A program made the translations under genes and the position numbers. This document shows, in pieces, positions 52,101 to 63,830 of a stretch of 64,000 nt of DNA. Source of the DNA: Mesodorylaimus sp. YZB2_4 (Eukaryota; Nematoda; Enoplea; Dorylaimida; Dorylaimidae); NCBI GenBank assembly GCA_030248295.1, contig JASANH010000715.1:124001-188000 (forward strand), written 5' to 3'. The notes under the pieces were generated by a model, which was given only the letters and a program-made list of their open reading frames with translations, had not been told where the DNA came from and made no database searches. Position 1 is the stretch's first letter. Each line of letters starts with the position of its first letter.

Positions 52101-55100
52101 GAAATGCTGTGACTTCGTGTTCCATTTGCGCCCGACGATGCTGCACTTGGTCGAAAAGCTATCGGCTTAACGATTTCACCATCCTAAAAGACCATATTGG
52201 TGATGAAGCAAAGCAAAGTGAGCAAACGACAGATAACCCTATTTTAAAAAAGCATTTCGACATTTTGGAATTTTAAATTTCTATGACATTGACCATACAG
52301 TTTTTGAATTTTTTGTGGGTTAGGCCCCGCGCCACGCCAGTTTCCCCATGGGATTTCCAACCCGTTTTGCTTATAGCCGGCCAGCAGTCATGATATGATA
52401 AGGGAGGCCGTGAGGTGACCAGCTCTCATGATGGCAGCTTCCCTGTATGTGTCTCCACTGGGAGCACCTCCAAACCAGCGTCCCAGGATGATACTGGGCG
52501 AGAAGGGACCTTCCCGGCTGGTGTTCGAGGGCCAGTTTCCTAATCCTCTCGTTCCGCCACTTATCGGCGCTGGGTGAGTCACCCAGCGCCGTCAAGGTGT
52601 TCATTGCACATCTTGCTGACCATGGGGATTTTTACTATGCAACACCACGCTAACTGAAAAATCCATCACAAAAATTGACAGCAAATCAAACTATGCATTT
52701 CTGCTTTTAAAAAGCCACCATGACTAAAAAATTTGATAACTTTGGTATCTTGTACATATAACCCAATTAAAAACCGAAAAAGCAGAATTATAGTCAACCT
52801 GCCGAAAAACTTTCATGACAGGGTCAATCAAGGACTAAGTTTTTAAATGCGAAGTTTGACGAAAATCTCTGGACATATATACTGTACTTACCACAAATAT
52901 ATATGTGAGAGTAACTATACTTGTATATATATATATATATACGTATACATATATATGTATTCGCACATATTTATACATATAACGTATATATATATTTAAT
53001 GTAATGTATTGTACATATGTATATATAATAAATATGCATGAACCAGAAATTATATATATGTAGAGGTATACATATTTTACATATGCACCAGCTATGCATA
53101 TTTTATATATGTAACAGGTATTCATATTTGTTATATAAAACAGGTGTAAATATTATGTATATGTATATATATACATACATATAGCCCACACAAGTTGTAA
53201 ACGCTAACATCAAAGAGCAAAGCTAAATAATAGCGCGAGTTTGAAAAACTAAAGTTTGAAGTGTGTACAAATTAAACAGATAACAAATTTAGAAGAAACT
53301 TTATGAAAATTTAAATGAATGAAACATTAAGGATCCTATTTAATCTCCCAATAAGACGTGGCCAGGTTAAAAATACAGAGAGATGGGTTAAGAAAATTTA
53401 ATATGGCAAGATGGATATATGGTAGTGGAATACTGTACAGTAAATTGGTAAACATGATCTACAGTACATAAATATACTGTATATACATGAATAAATAAAT
53501 AAACTAAATGTGCATAATGTATACACGTGTACGCATATATATACATTTTCATGTATAGTCAATATTTGGAAAAAATTGATTTTCCAAAACAGTTTTTAAA
53601 TGTGTTTAAGTTATCTCCCGCATAATCCAAAAAATCTTCACTATAACTCACTGTGTAATGCACTAAGATATTTACCACAGCTCCAAAATTGAAACATAGA
53701 GTATTTAAAACAGAACACCAAAATTCTTTTTCTGAAACCATTTTTATCATGCTTTGGACATGGAAGAAAATGAACATCCTGTCTGACCATGCGTTTCATT
53801 CATGTTGGGAACTTGTCCCGAGGCAGCGGAATCTCTCGCATGCCAAATATGGCCTGAGTGCACACGACCGCCGGGGTCGCACGACTATATTTAATCAAAT
53901 GGAAGAAATATTTTCAAAAATTCAAACCATTCGGCCTTGCTCGAAGATACGCGCCACGATAAGATAGAGTTGACAAGATTGAATTGAATGTCCCTCGAGG
54001 CCGCACTATTTTGGCAAAAACATGTCAAATCCTCTACTTATTTTCTTTACACTCATGAGTTATAGAATTTTTCGTTTAAATATGCGTCGCATAGTTTTAA
54101 ATTGGGTGGTGCACGACCTTGACTCAGGACACGGCGACCCGAAAAGACTGGTCAATTTGGATGAAGGAAAGTAAAAGTAGACATTTTTTGTGAATTCGAG
54201 ACTGTCAAAAGTGAACGTAAAACGATATATTTGTTTGGATAAATAAATTTCAACCTGAAATTGCATAAAAAATTGTTTAATTTTTTAAAAATTGACAAAA
54301 ATTAAAGATTCGAAAAAAATTGAAGAATGAAAAAAGTTAGAAAATATTTGCGAGAATTGAAAAAGTTTAAAAATTTTAGTTTGGAACAACTTGAAAAATT
54401 AAAAAAAAACTTTGAATTATATTACAAATTCATCAACTAATTTTTGTTCATGATAGAGAATATTGTGTGATTTTTTGATTTGCCTCTAAAATCTGTCGCC
54501 CAAGCCGAAGACAGTGAATCCAAGAGAAAGAATGGATTTTGAGGGATACTTGTTCACGAATTCCTCCAGTCTCGTCTCATTTCTCACCACTTTCATACAA
54601 AGAAAATGAGGAGCAGCTGTTGCGCGCGCGACACAGATGGAGGGCGGATGGTGGTATTACTGTGTTGAAAGAAAAGATTTCCCGACGCGACGGGGACAGG
54701 AAATATCAGGCCGAGAACAAATGAGTTCTTTGATTACCTAAGCGTGAAAACGGGCCCAGCCTTATAAGGCCTTTGTTCTACGACGGGAAAACGGATTTTG
54801 GATGTGAGGGAGGAAAAGAAGGGGCACAAGTGGCAAGTAATCAATGCTCTGAGTACTGCAAATATTGAACACATTTTCCATCAGGTTTCATACAAGGAGC
54901 GAAAAGCAAAAAATTCTCCCTGATTTTTCCAGGTTTTCCTGACAAAAATTTGATTCTTCCTTTGATTACTTTTACACTGACTTCCAGCACGCTCAACAGG
55001 TGCATATAAAAGGCGGGCGGATATTCTCTCAGTTTTCCCAGACTTTTCCAGGATTTCCAGCCCTGTATGAACTACGGGTCCAGCCAAGGGCGAAAAACGA

Positions 55101-58100
55101 CAAAACACCGTCAGGATAACCAGGCTAATATGCTTTGGTGAAAATCGACAATCCGTATCATCTGTACAAAATTGTTTAACAACCTGTTTTTCCAGTTTTC
55201 ACAAGAACGTAACGTGCCAAAATCAGGGACTAGCAATAAGCCATTTTACAGACCCTTTAACGCTGTATTTTACATGCACACAATTTCACGTTCAAAAAAA
55301 CAAATTGTTGCACTAGTGTAAAATATGGTTGCAGACTGAGTTTCTTCAAAACAAATTTGGGAGGGGATATAATTTCAATAGATTTATACCCTGTAGCTTA
55401 TAACTTTTCAGCTGTAGATCTGTTCAAAACCCTGCACTGGCACACAACACAAGTGTTTTCAAATTTATACTTCTAACTTCAGAATTCAAAAATTCAAATT
55501 TTCAAAAACCATGAGTTTGAAAATTCAAAAATTTAGTTTCTAAAACTATTATAGCTTTCAAATTTAAACTAATATTCTACATTTCAAATTAAACAGTTAT
55601 ATCTTAAAATTGCAGAAATAAGCTTTAAAGTGTAATATCTTACCTTAGCTTGTGGTATCCCGCTGTAAGGTGTAATTCTTGTGGGAGGTGGTAATGCCAA
55701 GTCATCACTGGCAAACGAGCTTTGCATGTTGGCGGGATTTTGTGGAGGTACTGGGGGCAAATGATGCCCCGCGGCCGACAAATCATTAGTTGATGGATGT
55801 TTTTGTTGATTAAAGCCCGCGTGAGGTTGTTGAACATGATAGACACCAGAATTGTGTGTTGGTTGATATTGATAATGATACGGATGATGGCAATCCATAT
55901 TTACAAATGATTCATTTGGATGATCCTCCCAATTTAATTTTGCTAAATCGATTTCTTCGTAATGTTTGCTCGATTCGTCAACGAATAATTTATCTGTGCT
56001 CGATAATTTCGTTCCTTCTGGCGCAACGATTGAAGACGAAGGAAAATGAGGCGCGACTCGATTCGATCTCTGTTGGAGAAGACTACCACCTCGAATACCA
56101 CCGCCTCCACTCGTACTGCCAGCCGCCGTCGTCGTCGTGCCCGCGGCCGTTGTCGTTGCGGCTGTCGTCATCAACGAAGAATCGCCTGCGAAAAGTTGCG
56201 GAGAAGAGAAAGTAAAGACGCTAGTTCTTTCCTTGCGCACATTTAAAACTTACGCTCACTTTCTATGTACACTAGAGCAACATGAAAAGATTACCTCTCC
56301 TATGTCATATGTTTGGCAGACGAGTCGACTAAACCCACATTCAGTGGAATAGAGATATACACACCTGGAACTGATGGACACTTCGACGATTGACGACTGG
56401 CCGCGGGAACAACTGGCCAACTGTTGCTAACTTCTGGCTGCATATTACGATGCAGAGGAAACGAGGATGACAAAGGCTGCCTTCTCGACTGACCAACAAG
56501 AATCTGATCCGATGTTGACTCACCAGAAATTTGAACTTTATTTTCCATTATTCTCATCTGTTGTTGAGCCAAGTCGGCATGTTCAATCGACGAGGTCAAA
56601 TTTGAAGTCGAATTATCATTTTTATTTGAATTATTGTTTCGATCTATGTTTGATGAAGAAACGACATTTTTAGCTTTCCTCACTAATCGTTTCATCTCGA
56701 CGCTAGAATCTATGAATAGTGTCGACGGAAAAATGCACTCCTTTTATGGCAATGCCCGATCTCAAATACAAAACGACAGGAAATAGGCGTCAAATAAGAG
56801 AAACCTCGGCCATGAAATACTCTCCTAGCGTACAAGGCCGATCGGCCACCCAAGAGAGAAGACCATCCGTTAAACAGCTGCCGCTCCCCCCAGCACGCCC
56901 TAGTCTGGTCACGAATGACAATAGTCCATCATTTTTTTCTTCCATAACAATTTCGAGTAAAATGCACGCGTCGAGCAATGGACACGAATAGGCCAGCCAA
57001 CACGAGCACACGCTGATCCTAAATACTCGACTCTCCTATTTGGTCCTGTCCGTTGTTGACATTGGCGAAAAGGACGCCTATTTCGCTCCTGTTACTAACC
57101 TAGTCCAAAACAAGACACTCGGCCATTCTTCGACCATTGGCTCTGTGTCTTAGGACTCGAATGTGGGCCTGAGTCAATTACCAATCGAGCAAACCCTTCC
57201 TATTAGCCTTGCACCCGGTTCGTTTACACACGAAACCATTGGCCAAGAAGGATGCGCATTCCGGCGCCCACTCTCGTTTTACGCTTCGAGTGTATGCAAT
57301 TCAAATCGAGTCAGGCAGAGTTTTTCCTCGTCTAATCACGATTCATGAATTCACGTGACTTAAATAATACTCTTTTATTTACTTATTTTGCAAAAAACAT
57401 CTCGAAAACGGACGTGAGCAGTCGTTTTCCATTTACTCTTGGCACGGACACGGCTTTTACTCGATCTGAAACTATATTTTACACATCACGACGAGGATGT
57501 GGCGATTCCAGTCTTAGAGCAAGCCGAATACATTCACAGTTGGTGAAACCACGGATTCCATATTCAGGGTGGTCTGGTGGACATGACAGAACATTTTACA
57601 TAGACTTTGATACAGATCACAGCGTAAAAAGAAGTGCAACTGATCAGAAACACACACAAATGCAGCATCCTGGACAGTTGAGTAAAATATGGGTTCAGAT
57701 TAGGGGTAACCCATTAAGGAGTGGATCCTCTACTCGACACGCTACCAGCACAGTCCGACGTCAGTCTGTCTTGCTTAGCATCAGAAATAGCAGGAATGCG
57801 TAAAATATAGTTCTAGATGTAGTTTTCGAAAAAGCAGAGAAAACGCCACGTCATGTGTCTTGCTTGCGGTATACTGCACCGCCTTGCGTAAAATACGGTT
57901 TCAGGTACGAGTCACATAGATACCCAGTCCAGATGGTGGTTTTCAAAAGAACAGACAAGACGCCACGCCATGCGTCTTCCTTGCGGCAGAAACAGATCAA
58001 CACACAGCATGCGTAAAATACAGTTTCAGATATGAGTCGCATAGGTACCCAGAAGACACAAAAAGGCTGGTTTCGACGCTGCCAGGCACTTTTTTCTTCA

Positions 58101-61100
58101 CGATTCACTGAACTGAATCGAAAGAGCACAATTCGAAACCGTCGAGCTTAACTTAAATTTCTAAACGAGCCATTCCTAAACTATTCTATGTCGGCGTAGT
58201 TTGTTTTTACGATTCGCCCTTGCCTCTGCTCCTGAGTAAACCTACTCGTTTCCTATTTCCCTTTTCCCAAATGCCACGTTGTGTCTACGAACGAAGATGA
58301 AGTCTGGCCTAGGAAGTTAAAAAAGATGAATAGCATGCATTGACGCAAAGAAAAGTCCAGCGTTGTTGTAAAAACTAAGTGGGCAAAAGCAAATTGGTTA
58401 GTTGGGGTTTTTTTACTGAAAAACAGGGTTCGAGTAAAAAAGGTGAGTGCCGTACCCACGATCTAATAGATAGGAGGGATAATTTCAAGGAACCTCGAGT
58501 CTGGCTGGCTGAATAGGTTGCAACAATAAATCCATAATGACCCTATTTGCGACTTCTTATCTCTAGAAATTGTGTGTCCTTCGATGGGGCTCATCGTCAT
58601 TCGATCATTTCAGACAAATCCTAGAGGCTTGATGGAGAAAATTCGAGACGTCCTTGTCTACTTTTCGCCACATTGGCCTGAACCCTGTGCTTCGAGCAGA
58701 AACGAAAATAAATATGTAAACACTCGAAAAGCCGCAGCGAGTGGTCGATGATGGAAGGTGGCTTAGGCATCTATTTTGATTGTGTTCACTCGAGGCTTTG
58801 GAAAGTGAAAAGTAAATATGAAAGAAAATTGAAGTTGCATGAGTCAGAATAGGATGAGTGGATGTGACGTGAGTCAGAGTCTGCGAGGGATGAATTGTTT
58901 GGACATGAAAAAGTAATGGCTCTGCTGGATTTGTGTCTTGGAGCTCTAATCTCAAGGAAGCTCGAGTCTGACTCTCTGTCAGATGTCATTGTTAAAAAAA
59001 TCCCAAATTTATTATGAAGAAAGTCAGTCTGCAACCATATTTTACACTAGCGCAACAATGTGTTTTTTGAACGTGAAATTGTGTGCATGTAAAATATAGC
59101 GTTCAAGGGTCTGTCAAATGGCTTATTGCTAGTCCCTGATTTCGGCACGTTACGTTCTTGTGAAAACTGGAAAAACAGGTTGTCAAACAATTTTGTGCAG
59201 ATAATACGGATTGTCGATTTTCACCAAAGTTTATAAGCCTGGTTATCCTGATAGTGTTCTTTTGTTTTTCGCCTTCGGCTAAAGTTTCTCTTTCTTTGTT
59301 TCGAATAGCTAAAACATTACGGGTAGCTGCGGATAGCAACCATGAAGGGCGCTTTTGCCGTTTGGTCCCCAGGCAAAGGCTAGTAGAAGGCTGGCTGAAG
59401 CCTGATATTAGCCTAAGCTTAAGTCTTATACCAGACGAAGCCTAAGCCTACGCCTAGGCCTAGTATCAGTCTAAGCCTAAGTCATATGCCAGCCTAAGGC
59501 TAATACCAGCCTGCTAACCCATCTTGGGGACCAAACAGCCTGTAGGTACAGTACATGTACGGTTCTTGTACATGACGGTTCTTTGTGCAGGCTCGGTTCC
59601 CGCGGCGTCTGATGCAGTCGTAATTTGCCGCCAAATTTTAAAATTTTAATATTTGGCAAAAAACCTCTCTGCTTAAATTTAAAAAGACTAAAGCTAAAGA
59701 TGATTCGACAACACTTTGTATTTTTGGAATCAGTGAATGGGTGGCGGTGAAGCACGCTTGACCATGAGCCCTAGGAGGGGGGGTGCCCCAAAACCGAACC
59801 CATATGCATCTACTACATCGTTCCACGTACCGTAGGTTGACGAGAAAGGAACCGAAGCAGCCGCAGTCACCTTATTGGCCTGCAGAAAGAAATGTGCCAA
59901 GAGAGTTCGGCCTCCTATTCCGTTCATTGCCGATCACCCGTTCATCTACGTACTCACGCACGAGCCTACGTCCGCCATTGTGTTCATGGGAAAGGTTATT
60001 TCAGTGGAACAATCATAAGACGATGCTGGACGATTTTTGACAAGTTTCCCGCCTAATTATCTTCTGATTACGTAAATATTAATCGCAAATCATCCACACA
60101 ACCCAGGAAACTGGCACTCTCCACAGTTACGACACACTATCAGCTGAGGGACCAAATCACACAGCTTAGCAAAGTGTATCCACACGTTGGTGCCGGCAAC
60201 CAAAAACATGGACATGGGGCCCATGTGAGCATGGCTTGGTTGACCGTTTTGTAAGTCTCACAATCAGGGTCGGAACCAAGTTGCTAGGAACGGAGCCAGC
60301 AGTGCGGCGTGCCACCCGTCAGTGTGATGTTTCAGCTGGACTAGGTCGGAAGACATGGTTAGTCGCCCTGAGGTTTTGACTTGTCAGTACCTCCAGTAAT
60401 ATGGGACAAGTCGTATTACACAGGAAAGCTAACTATGAATTCAAATTTGAGAACATTCAGTTTCACAATGACTAATGTCCTCTGGTTCGGGGATAGAAAA
60501 CTGAAGAGTCCAGGTGGGCGTAAGCTGTCGACCTGAGATCAGTCCAGACCTAGTTCTGCTATGATTTGTCATGGCTGTGCTGAAGCACAATGCACAGCTC
60601 TGCATGGGTTTCCGATCAATGCAAACAGCAGAAAGATGGAATTGACTAGAAGGCAAAGACGGTGCAGCAGAAAATGGGATTTTTCAACAATTTTTGTGAG
60701 CGTCGCGCAGAGAATGAGATGATGGAACGATGAAATTCCCGCCTTTTGGATATATGCAACATGAAATATTCATCGTACTCTCGAGCTCTAGTACCCACTT
60801 GACCAACTCGAAGTCTCACCATGCAATTTGTGTCTTACATCCACCCTTCCTAAAAAAAGTTGCTTACCAGAATTTGGAAAATACACACCACTCGTATCCG
60901 TGACGACACTACTTTCCGATTCAGTAGCTCCAGTATTCACCAGGGTCAAACCGACATAAAATCCATCGGGACGTGTCGTGGTCAATATGCCCCCTGGTCT
61001 TCTCTGACCCATAACCCAGTGGTGTTGATTGTGATGCAACTGGCCATCCACTTGTTCCACAACGTTCTCACCAATTTCATACGAACCCATGGCCATATCG

Positions 61101-61810
61101 TAGTTAGAATCCATAGAATTAGTTTTATAAACATATTTTGGCGCTCTGGGCAAAGGATCAGTTTTAGCTGATGTAAAATCAACTAAATTTTGTCTTTCGA
61201 ATATATCGGAATTTTGTGTGACTGTTTGTATTCGATCATCATCATTGCTATCTTCTTCCCCTTCATCCGTACATTGACCCGACATAATATTGTCTTGCTT
61301 AGTCTTTTTCAATTTAGCTTTCCACGACATTAAACGTTCGCTACTGCTAGCGAATTCTTGAATAATGCCACGGCTAATTTTACTAGCTAAACCCCCACTG
61401 CCCGAACCGACTGCACTTTTCGAAATCGATCCACTGCTACCGCTAATACTAGCGCCTAGGTCAGCCTTCTTGGCACTGGTTGTTGCTGAACGTTGCGCCA
61501 ACGAGGAACTACTAATTAAGGACTTGGACTTTTTATTAGTTTCTTCATTCCCACGAGGCGCCTTGCTCGTCGTCGACACGGCGAACCCACCGAACGCCTT
61601 GTTCGTCGAGATGCCACTACGAGCAGCTGCAGCAGCCGCCGCTGCTCCTAGCGAGCTAATAAAGCTACGACGCTGATAATCGTCGTTCGATTCTGCTGGC
61701 TCTGTTTGACTTTGCACAATGGAGCCGCTCGACTGGATAGCGCACAAATCGCTCTCACTCCCTGCGCCTGATTTTAACTCACGTTTCGCCGCTGATAATT
61801 GTGATAAGGT
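48513..61810 (-). CDS. LZTS/Fez1-family leucine-zipper protein (gene span)
   Basis: Five exons in consistent phase, 61810..60868, 56185..55644, 52183..51233, 50146..49886 and 49139..48513, plus an alternative first exon 56695..56365. The product is at least 1107 residues (903 with the alternative start). Long Ser/Gln/Pro-rich disordered N-terminus; VKPIAFRPS at the start of exon 3 corresponds to the short AFKPV motif of vertebrate LZTS. Exon 3 ends SDSGVAELE, where the coiled coil begins. The coiled coil spans the last two exons. It ends FNAERRRWEAEKQRVLQYQ, matching the conserved end of the LZTS Fez1 domain (QHERLVWKEEKEKVIQYQ). In vertebrates LZTS proteins act in postsynaptic scaffolds and microtubule/cell-cycle control. 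A CKQCGC cluster near the start of the last exon is not known to me in LZTS. Confidence 0.82.
49370..49640. repeat. GATCCG-rich degenerate repeat in LZTS intron
   Basis: CCGATCCACCGATCCGACTG, GGATCGGCCGGATCGGC and similar words, as at 5.7 kb. It lies in the intron between the last two exons. Confidence 0.55.
49690..49870. repeat. SINE-like unit in LZTS intron
   Basis: GGGATTGAACTCGGGACGAG, AAGCAATACGGGGAGACGAA and GGGCCGCACC are shared with 32640-32789. GGGATTGAACTCGGG resembles a reversed B box. Confidence 0.55.
49886..50146 (-). CDS. LZTS-like gene, exon 4 (coiled coil)
   Basis: Acceptor TCCATTTTAG, donor AAG|GTACGT, 87 codons, phase 0. Continuous heptad-like helix (LREKENELVHLRQ, QRWQDKLREWAMRLEHAV, LLEVDQLQNERADL). 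Confidence 0.85.
50147..51232 (-). other. LZTS-like gene intron
   Basis: No exon is seen. A perfect hairpin lies at 50898-50938 (arms AGTCAGCCTTTCAGT and its complement, 11-base loop). Confidence 0.5.
51233..52183 (-). CDS. LZTS-like gene, exon 3
   Basis: Acceptor GTCTTTTAG, donor GAG|GTAAGT, 317 codons, phase 0 both sides. Holds the VKPIAFRPS motif, Gln/Pro/His-rich disorder and a SDSGVAELE end. Confidence 0.82.
52325..52610 (-). repeat. tRNA-derived SINE-like repeat, family S, copy 2
   Basis: Reverse orientation copy of 18515-18760: AACCCGTTTTGC, TGATATGATAAG, GCTTCCCTGTATGTGTCTCC, CCAGCGTCCCAGGATGATAC. Confidence 0.62.
52870..53185. repeat. AT microsatellite region in LZTS intron
   Basis: Long runs of TATATA / TACATATA / ATATGTATA words. 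A frame at 53125-52835 is translated low complexity. Confidence 0.75.
53186..55080 (-). other. LZTS-like gene intron, no exon seen
   Basis: AT-rich, no coding frame with a domain, no splice-bounded exon recognised. Confidence 0.4.
55081..55360. repeat. Inverted intronic repeat, left copy
   Basis: Reverse complement of 59013-59260. Shared blocks are GGTGAAAATCGACAATCCGT, TTTTCACAAGAACGTAACGT, CAGGGACTAGCAATAAGCCA, TTTACATGCACACAATTTCA and TGTAAAATATGGTTGCAGAC. It lies in the intron just 3' of exon 2 of the LZTS-like gene. Confidence 0.8.
55644..56185 (-). CDS. LZTS-like gene, exon 2
   Basis: Acceptor CTTTTCGCAG, donor AAG|GTAAGA. Phase 1 in, phase 0 out. Thr/Ala-rich start, then His/Gln/Pro-rich sequence ending YSGIPQAK. 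Confidence 0.78.
56365..56695 (-). CDS. LZTS-like gene, alternative first exon
   Basis: Opens with ATG at 56695 (MKRLVRKAKNVV) and ends at donor CCAG|GTGTGT in phase 1, so it joins exon 56185..55644 in frame. An acceptor-like TTCTAG lies 9 bases upstream of the ATG, but neither possible acceptor there fits the phase-1 end of exon 60868..61810. An alternative promoter is therefore the simplest reading. Confidence 0.6.
57660..58060 (+). repeat. Imperfect tandem repeat (~110 bp)
   Basis: GCGTAAAATAYRGTTTCAG followed by a GAGTCRCATAGRTACCCAG stretch occurs in units near 57798, 57894 and 58011, with a diverged start near 57681. AACGCCACGTCATGTGTCTT and ACGCCACGCCATGCGTCTTC mark the second half. 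It shares its core with 1306-1620. Confidence 0.65.
58061..59012 (-). other. LZTS-like gene intron, no exon seen
   Basis: Open frames without domains. Confidence 0.35.
59013..59290. repeat. Inverted intronic repeat, right copy
   Basis: Partner of 55081-55360, opposite orientation, in the intron 5' of exon 2 and of the alternative first exon. Confidence 0.8.
59291..60867 (-). other. LZTS-like gene intron, no exon seen
   Basis: 59384-59510 is a short tandem of AGCCTAAG / TAGGCCTAG words. No exon with a matching phase was recognised here. Confidence 0.4.
60868..61810 (-). CDS. LZTS-like gene, upstream exon
   Basis: Acceptor AATTTTTCTAG at 61811, donor TCTG|GTAAGCA at 60867. Phase 0 in, phase 1 out. 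Encodes LSQLSAAKRELKSG, a poly-Ala tract, Ser-rich low complexity and an acidic GEEDSNDDD patch. Because it begins at a splice acceptor, at least one more exon must lie upstream; none was recognised in 61811-64000. Confidence 0.75.
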
Positions 61811-62142
61811 CTAGAAAAATTGAGAAAATAATTAAAGAGTTGGAAAACAAAGAAAATTAGCTTTCGAGGCCTTTCGAGGATGTTTGGCCTGCTAATTGGC
61901 TTTTAAAAATGGAGATTGATAAGCTTTTTAGATCTTCTAAGACAAGCTTTGAGAAGGCTCGACACGTAAAAACCATGGATGACCAAGCTTAAATTTATGA
62001 CCACATCCCACTTTTATGAGTGAATTCGATGGTGCTAGTGGTTGCTTTTTTTGCAACCTCGATTTTCACAAACATATCACAAAAAAGGTTTTTTCCAAAA
62101 TAATTGGGCGATATCAACCATAACTTATTCGATCACTAGTAC
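61811..62142. other. Upstream of the LZTS-like exon
   Basis: No exon is recognised. The intron that ends at acceptor 61811 starts further upstream, possibly outside the window. Confidence 0.35.
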
Positions 62143-62395
62143 GTAAACTTTGAATTTCCCGCCCGCGCGCCGCTTTTGACATTAGCGATTTGGGCGGGTC
62201 ACTCTGGGAACCCGCAAAAAATGTTGACCTTTTTACATTAAGAAAAAGGAATATATCAGTACAAATAAGACCAAAAAATAAAAAAGGTGGATATTTTTTT
62301 TTGCGGTTTCCACAGAAAGTCCGCCCAAACTGCTCCAATGTCATAAGCGACGTGCGGGCGGGAAATTTAAAAGTGCGCACTTGGCACTTGGTGAC
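62143..62395. mobile_element. Small fold-back element of the CCCGCC family
   Basis: Left half (TTTGAATTTCCCGCCCGCG, TTTGACATTAGCG, TTTGGGCGG, AACCCGCAAAAAA) matches the reverse complement of the right half. It shares TTTCCCGCC and CGCTTATGACAT with the core of the 16.15-kb element. Confidence 0.75.
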
Positions 62396-62689
62396 CTGCG
62401 CTATCTTCGCATCTGTTTCCAACAAAAAAAATTCAAATTTTATCCGAAAAGAAAACCATTTTGATGTTATTTTTATACGAAAATGAATGTCTTTTCGTCA
62501 TATGTTCTACAATATTTTCAAAAATGGAGTTTTTTGGGTAACCCTTCATGGTTGGCTGCAGCTTTTGCATAGTTCGATATCAAAAGTATGGACAGGAGAG
62601 GGCAGGGTTGCGTTAAAAGCTAGATGGTCGGGGGGAAGCATATTCCAAGCTGGGCAAACCTAGTCTTGTCGTTACCTTACAAAAGGCCT

Positions 62690-62975
62690 GAAAGTCCTCA
62701 ACTTGAGGGGCACGTTCAACTTCGGCGCCCAATATCTCTAGATAGGTGAGAGATAGACACTTTTAAAAACAAGCATTCGATTCTCCATTCATTTGCGAAC
62801 ACGCTGATGTGTCGCTGATTGTATAAGACCTAAAGATCAGTGAGTTATGGCCAATATCGCCCAACCACACTAAAAAAACGCGTTTCCGATAACTCTGTGG
62901 GAATGGAGTTTGCAGCAAATAGGCACTGTTGCATCACTATCACCCCTCATGGGTGCATCATATTCACACATAAAA
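62690..62975 (+). repeat. Dispersed repeat, copy 2 of 2
   Basis: Partner of 12655-12925 in the same orientation. Confidence 0.75.
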
Positions 62976-63449
62976 GTCGGGTGAGAAGTTAAAAATTCAA
63001 GCTTGCCTAAAAATTTTACCGCATTAACGTAACTTTTACCATTTTCTTTCTTTAAAAAAACCAAAATGCTGATAAAACCTAATTCAAGTCGTAAAATCGA
63101 AAGTTTTCAGGAAAAAAGGCCTACATTAAGCCACAACGAAATCTGGTACTGAAGAAAAGAAAATCAGGATCTACAAATTCGAGGTTCTTTCGGAAACTGC
63201 GAGCTGTAAGTGCTGCTGGGAGACTTTTGTCAAAAATACTTCACTTTGACAGTAGCACCAGCGTGGAAGACGGAATGCGAAAGCCTGACTTTAGGACTCA
63301 TAGTGGCGGAAAATTTATCTGCGAAGTTAACAGACAAGGGAAGCCAAGCGGATAAAGAAAAATAGAGCTTACCCTCTAGCTTCAAGATTCTTAGTCAGAT
63401 TAACAAAAAAAACAGTTTTTAGTCAATTAAATAAGTTTTTACTTTTTTC

Positions 63450-63830
63450 GAAGCGAAGAACTCCCTACATTTAAATTCCCGCCAAAAACTTAGAGCGCCC
63501 AAGTTTAAAAAGCACACATCCGCGCAAGTAGGCTAAAAAATTTGGCGCGATTTTAAACTCTCTAAAGGCAAAAAAACAATAAAAAATGTTTTTTAAGGTG
63601 CACAATTTTTTACGCTACTTTTACACAGAGAATTGCAGCAATATTTTTCCCAAGCTCATGTCAAGGTTCTTTTTAGAAAAGAAGCACTCATTACATTTGA
63701 ATTCCCGTCGAAAGTTAAAAATGCGCCACCAAAAAGCAAACATCCGCGCAAGTATGTTTACAATTTTGGCGCGAATTTAAACCATTTAGACATGATCTCT
63801 CGTGACGCTATGAGTAGCCAAAAATATTAC
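63450..63830 (-). repeat. Dispersed repeat, inverted partner of 41938-42325
   Basis: Contains TTTAAATTCCCGCC and TTTGAATTCCCG words and two internal copies of the GCAAACATCCGCGCAAGT-type unit. No coding capacity. Confidence 0.65.

Noticed and set aside
52835-53125. Minus-strand frame of 96 codons rich in Tyr and Ile
   Set aside because: It is the translation of an AT microsatellite.
59730-59927. Possible LZTS exon between 59.7 and 59.9 kb
   Set aside because: Splice phases do not match the neighbouring exons and the peptide has no LZTS similarity.
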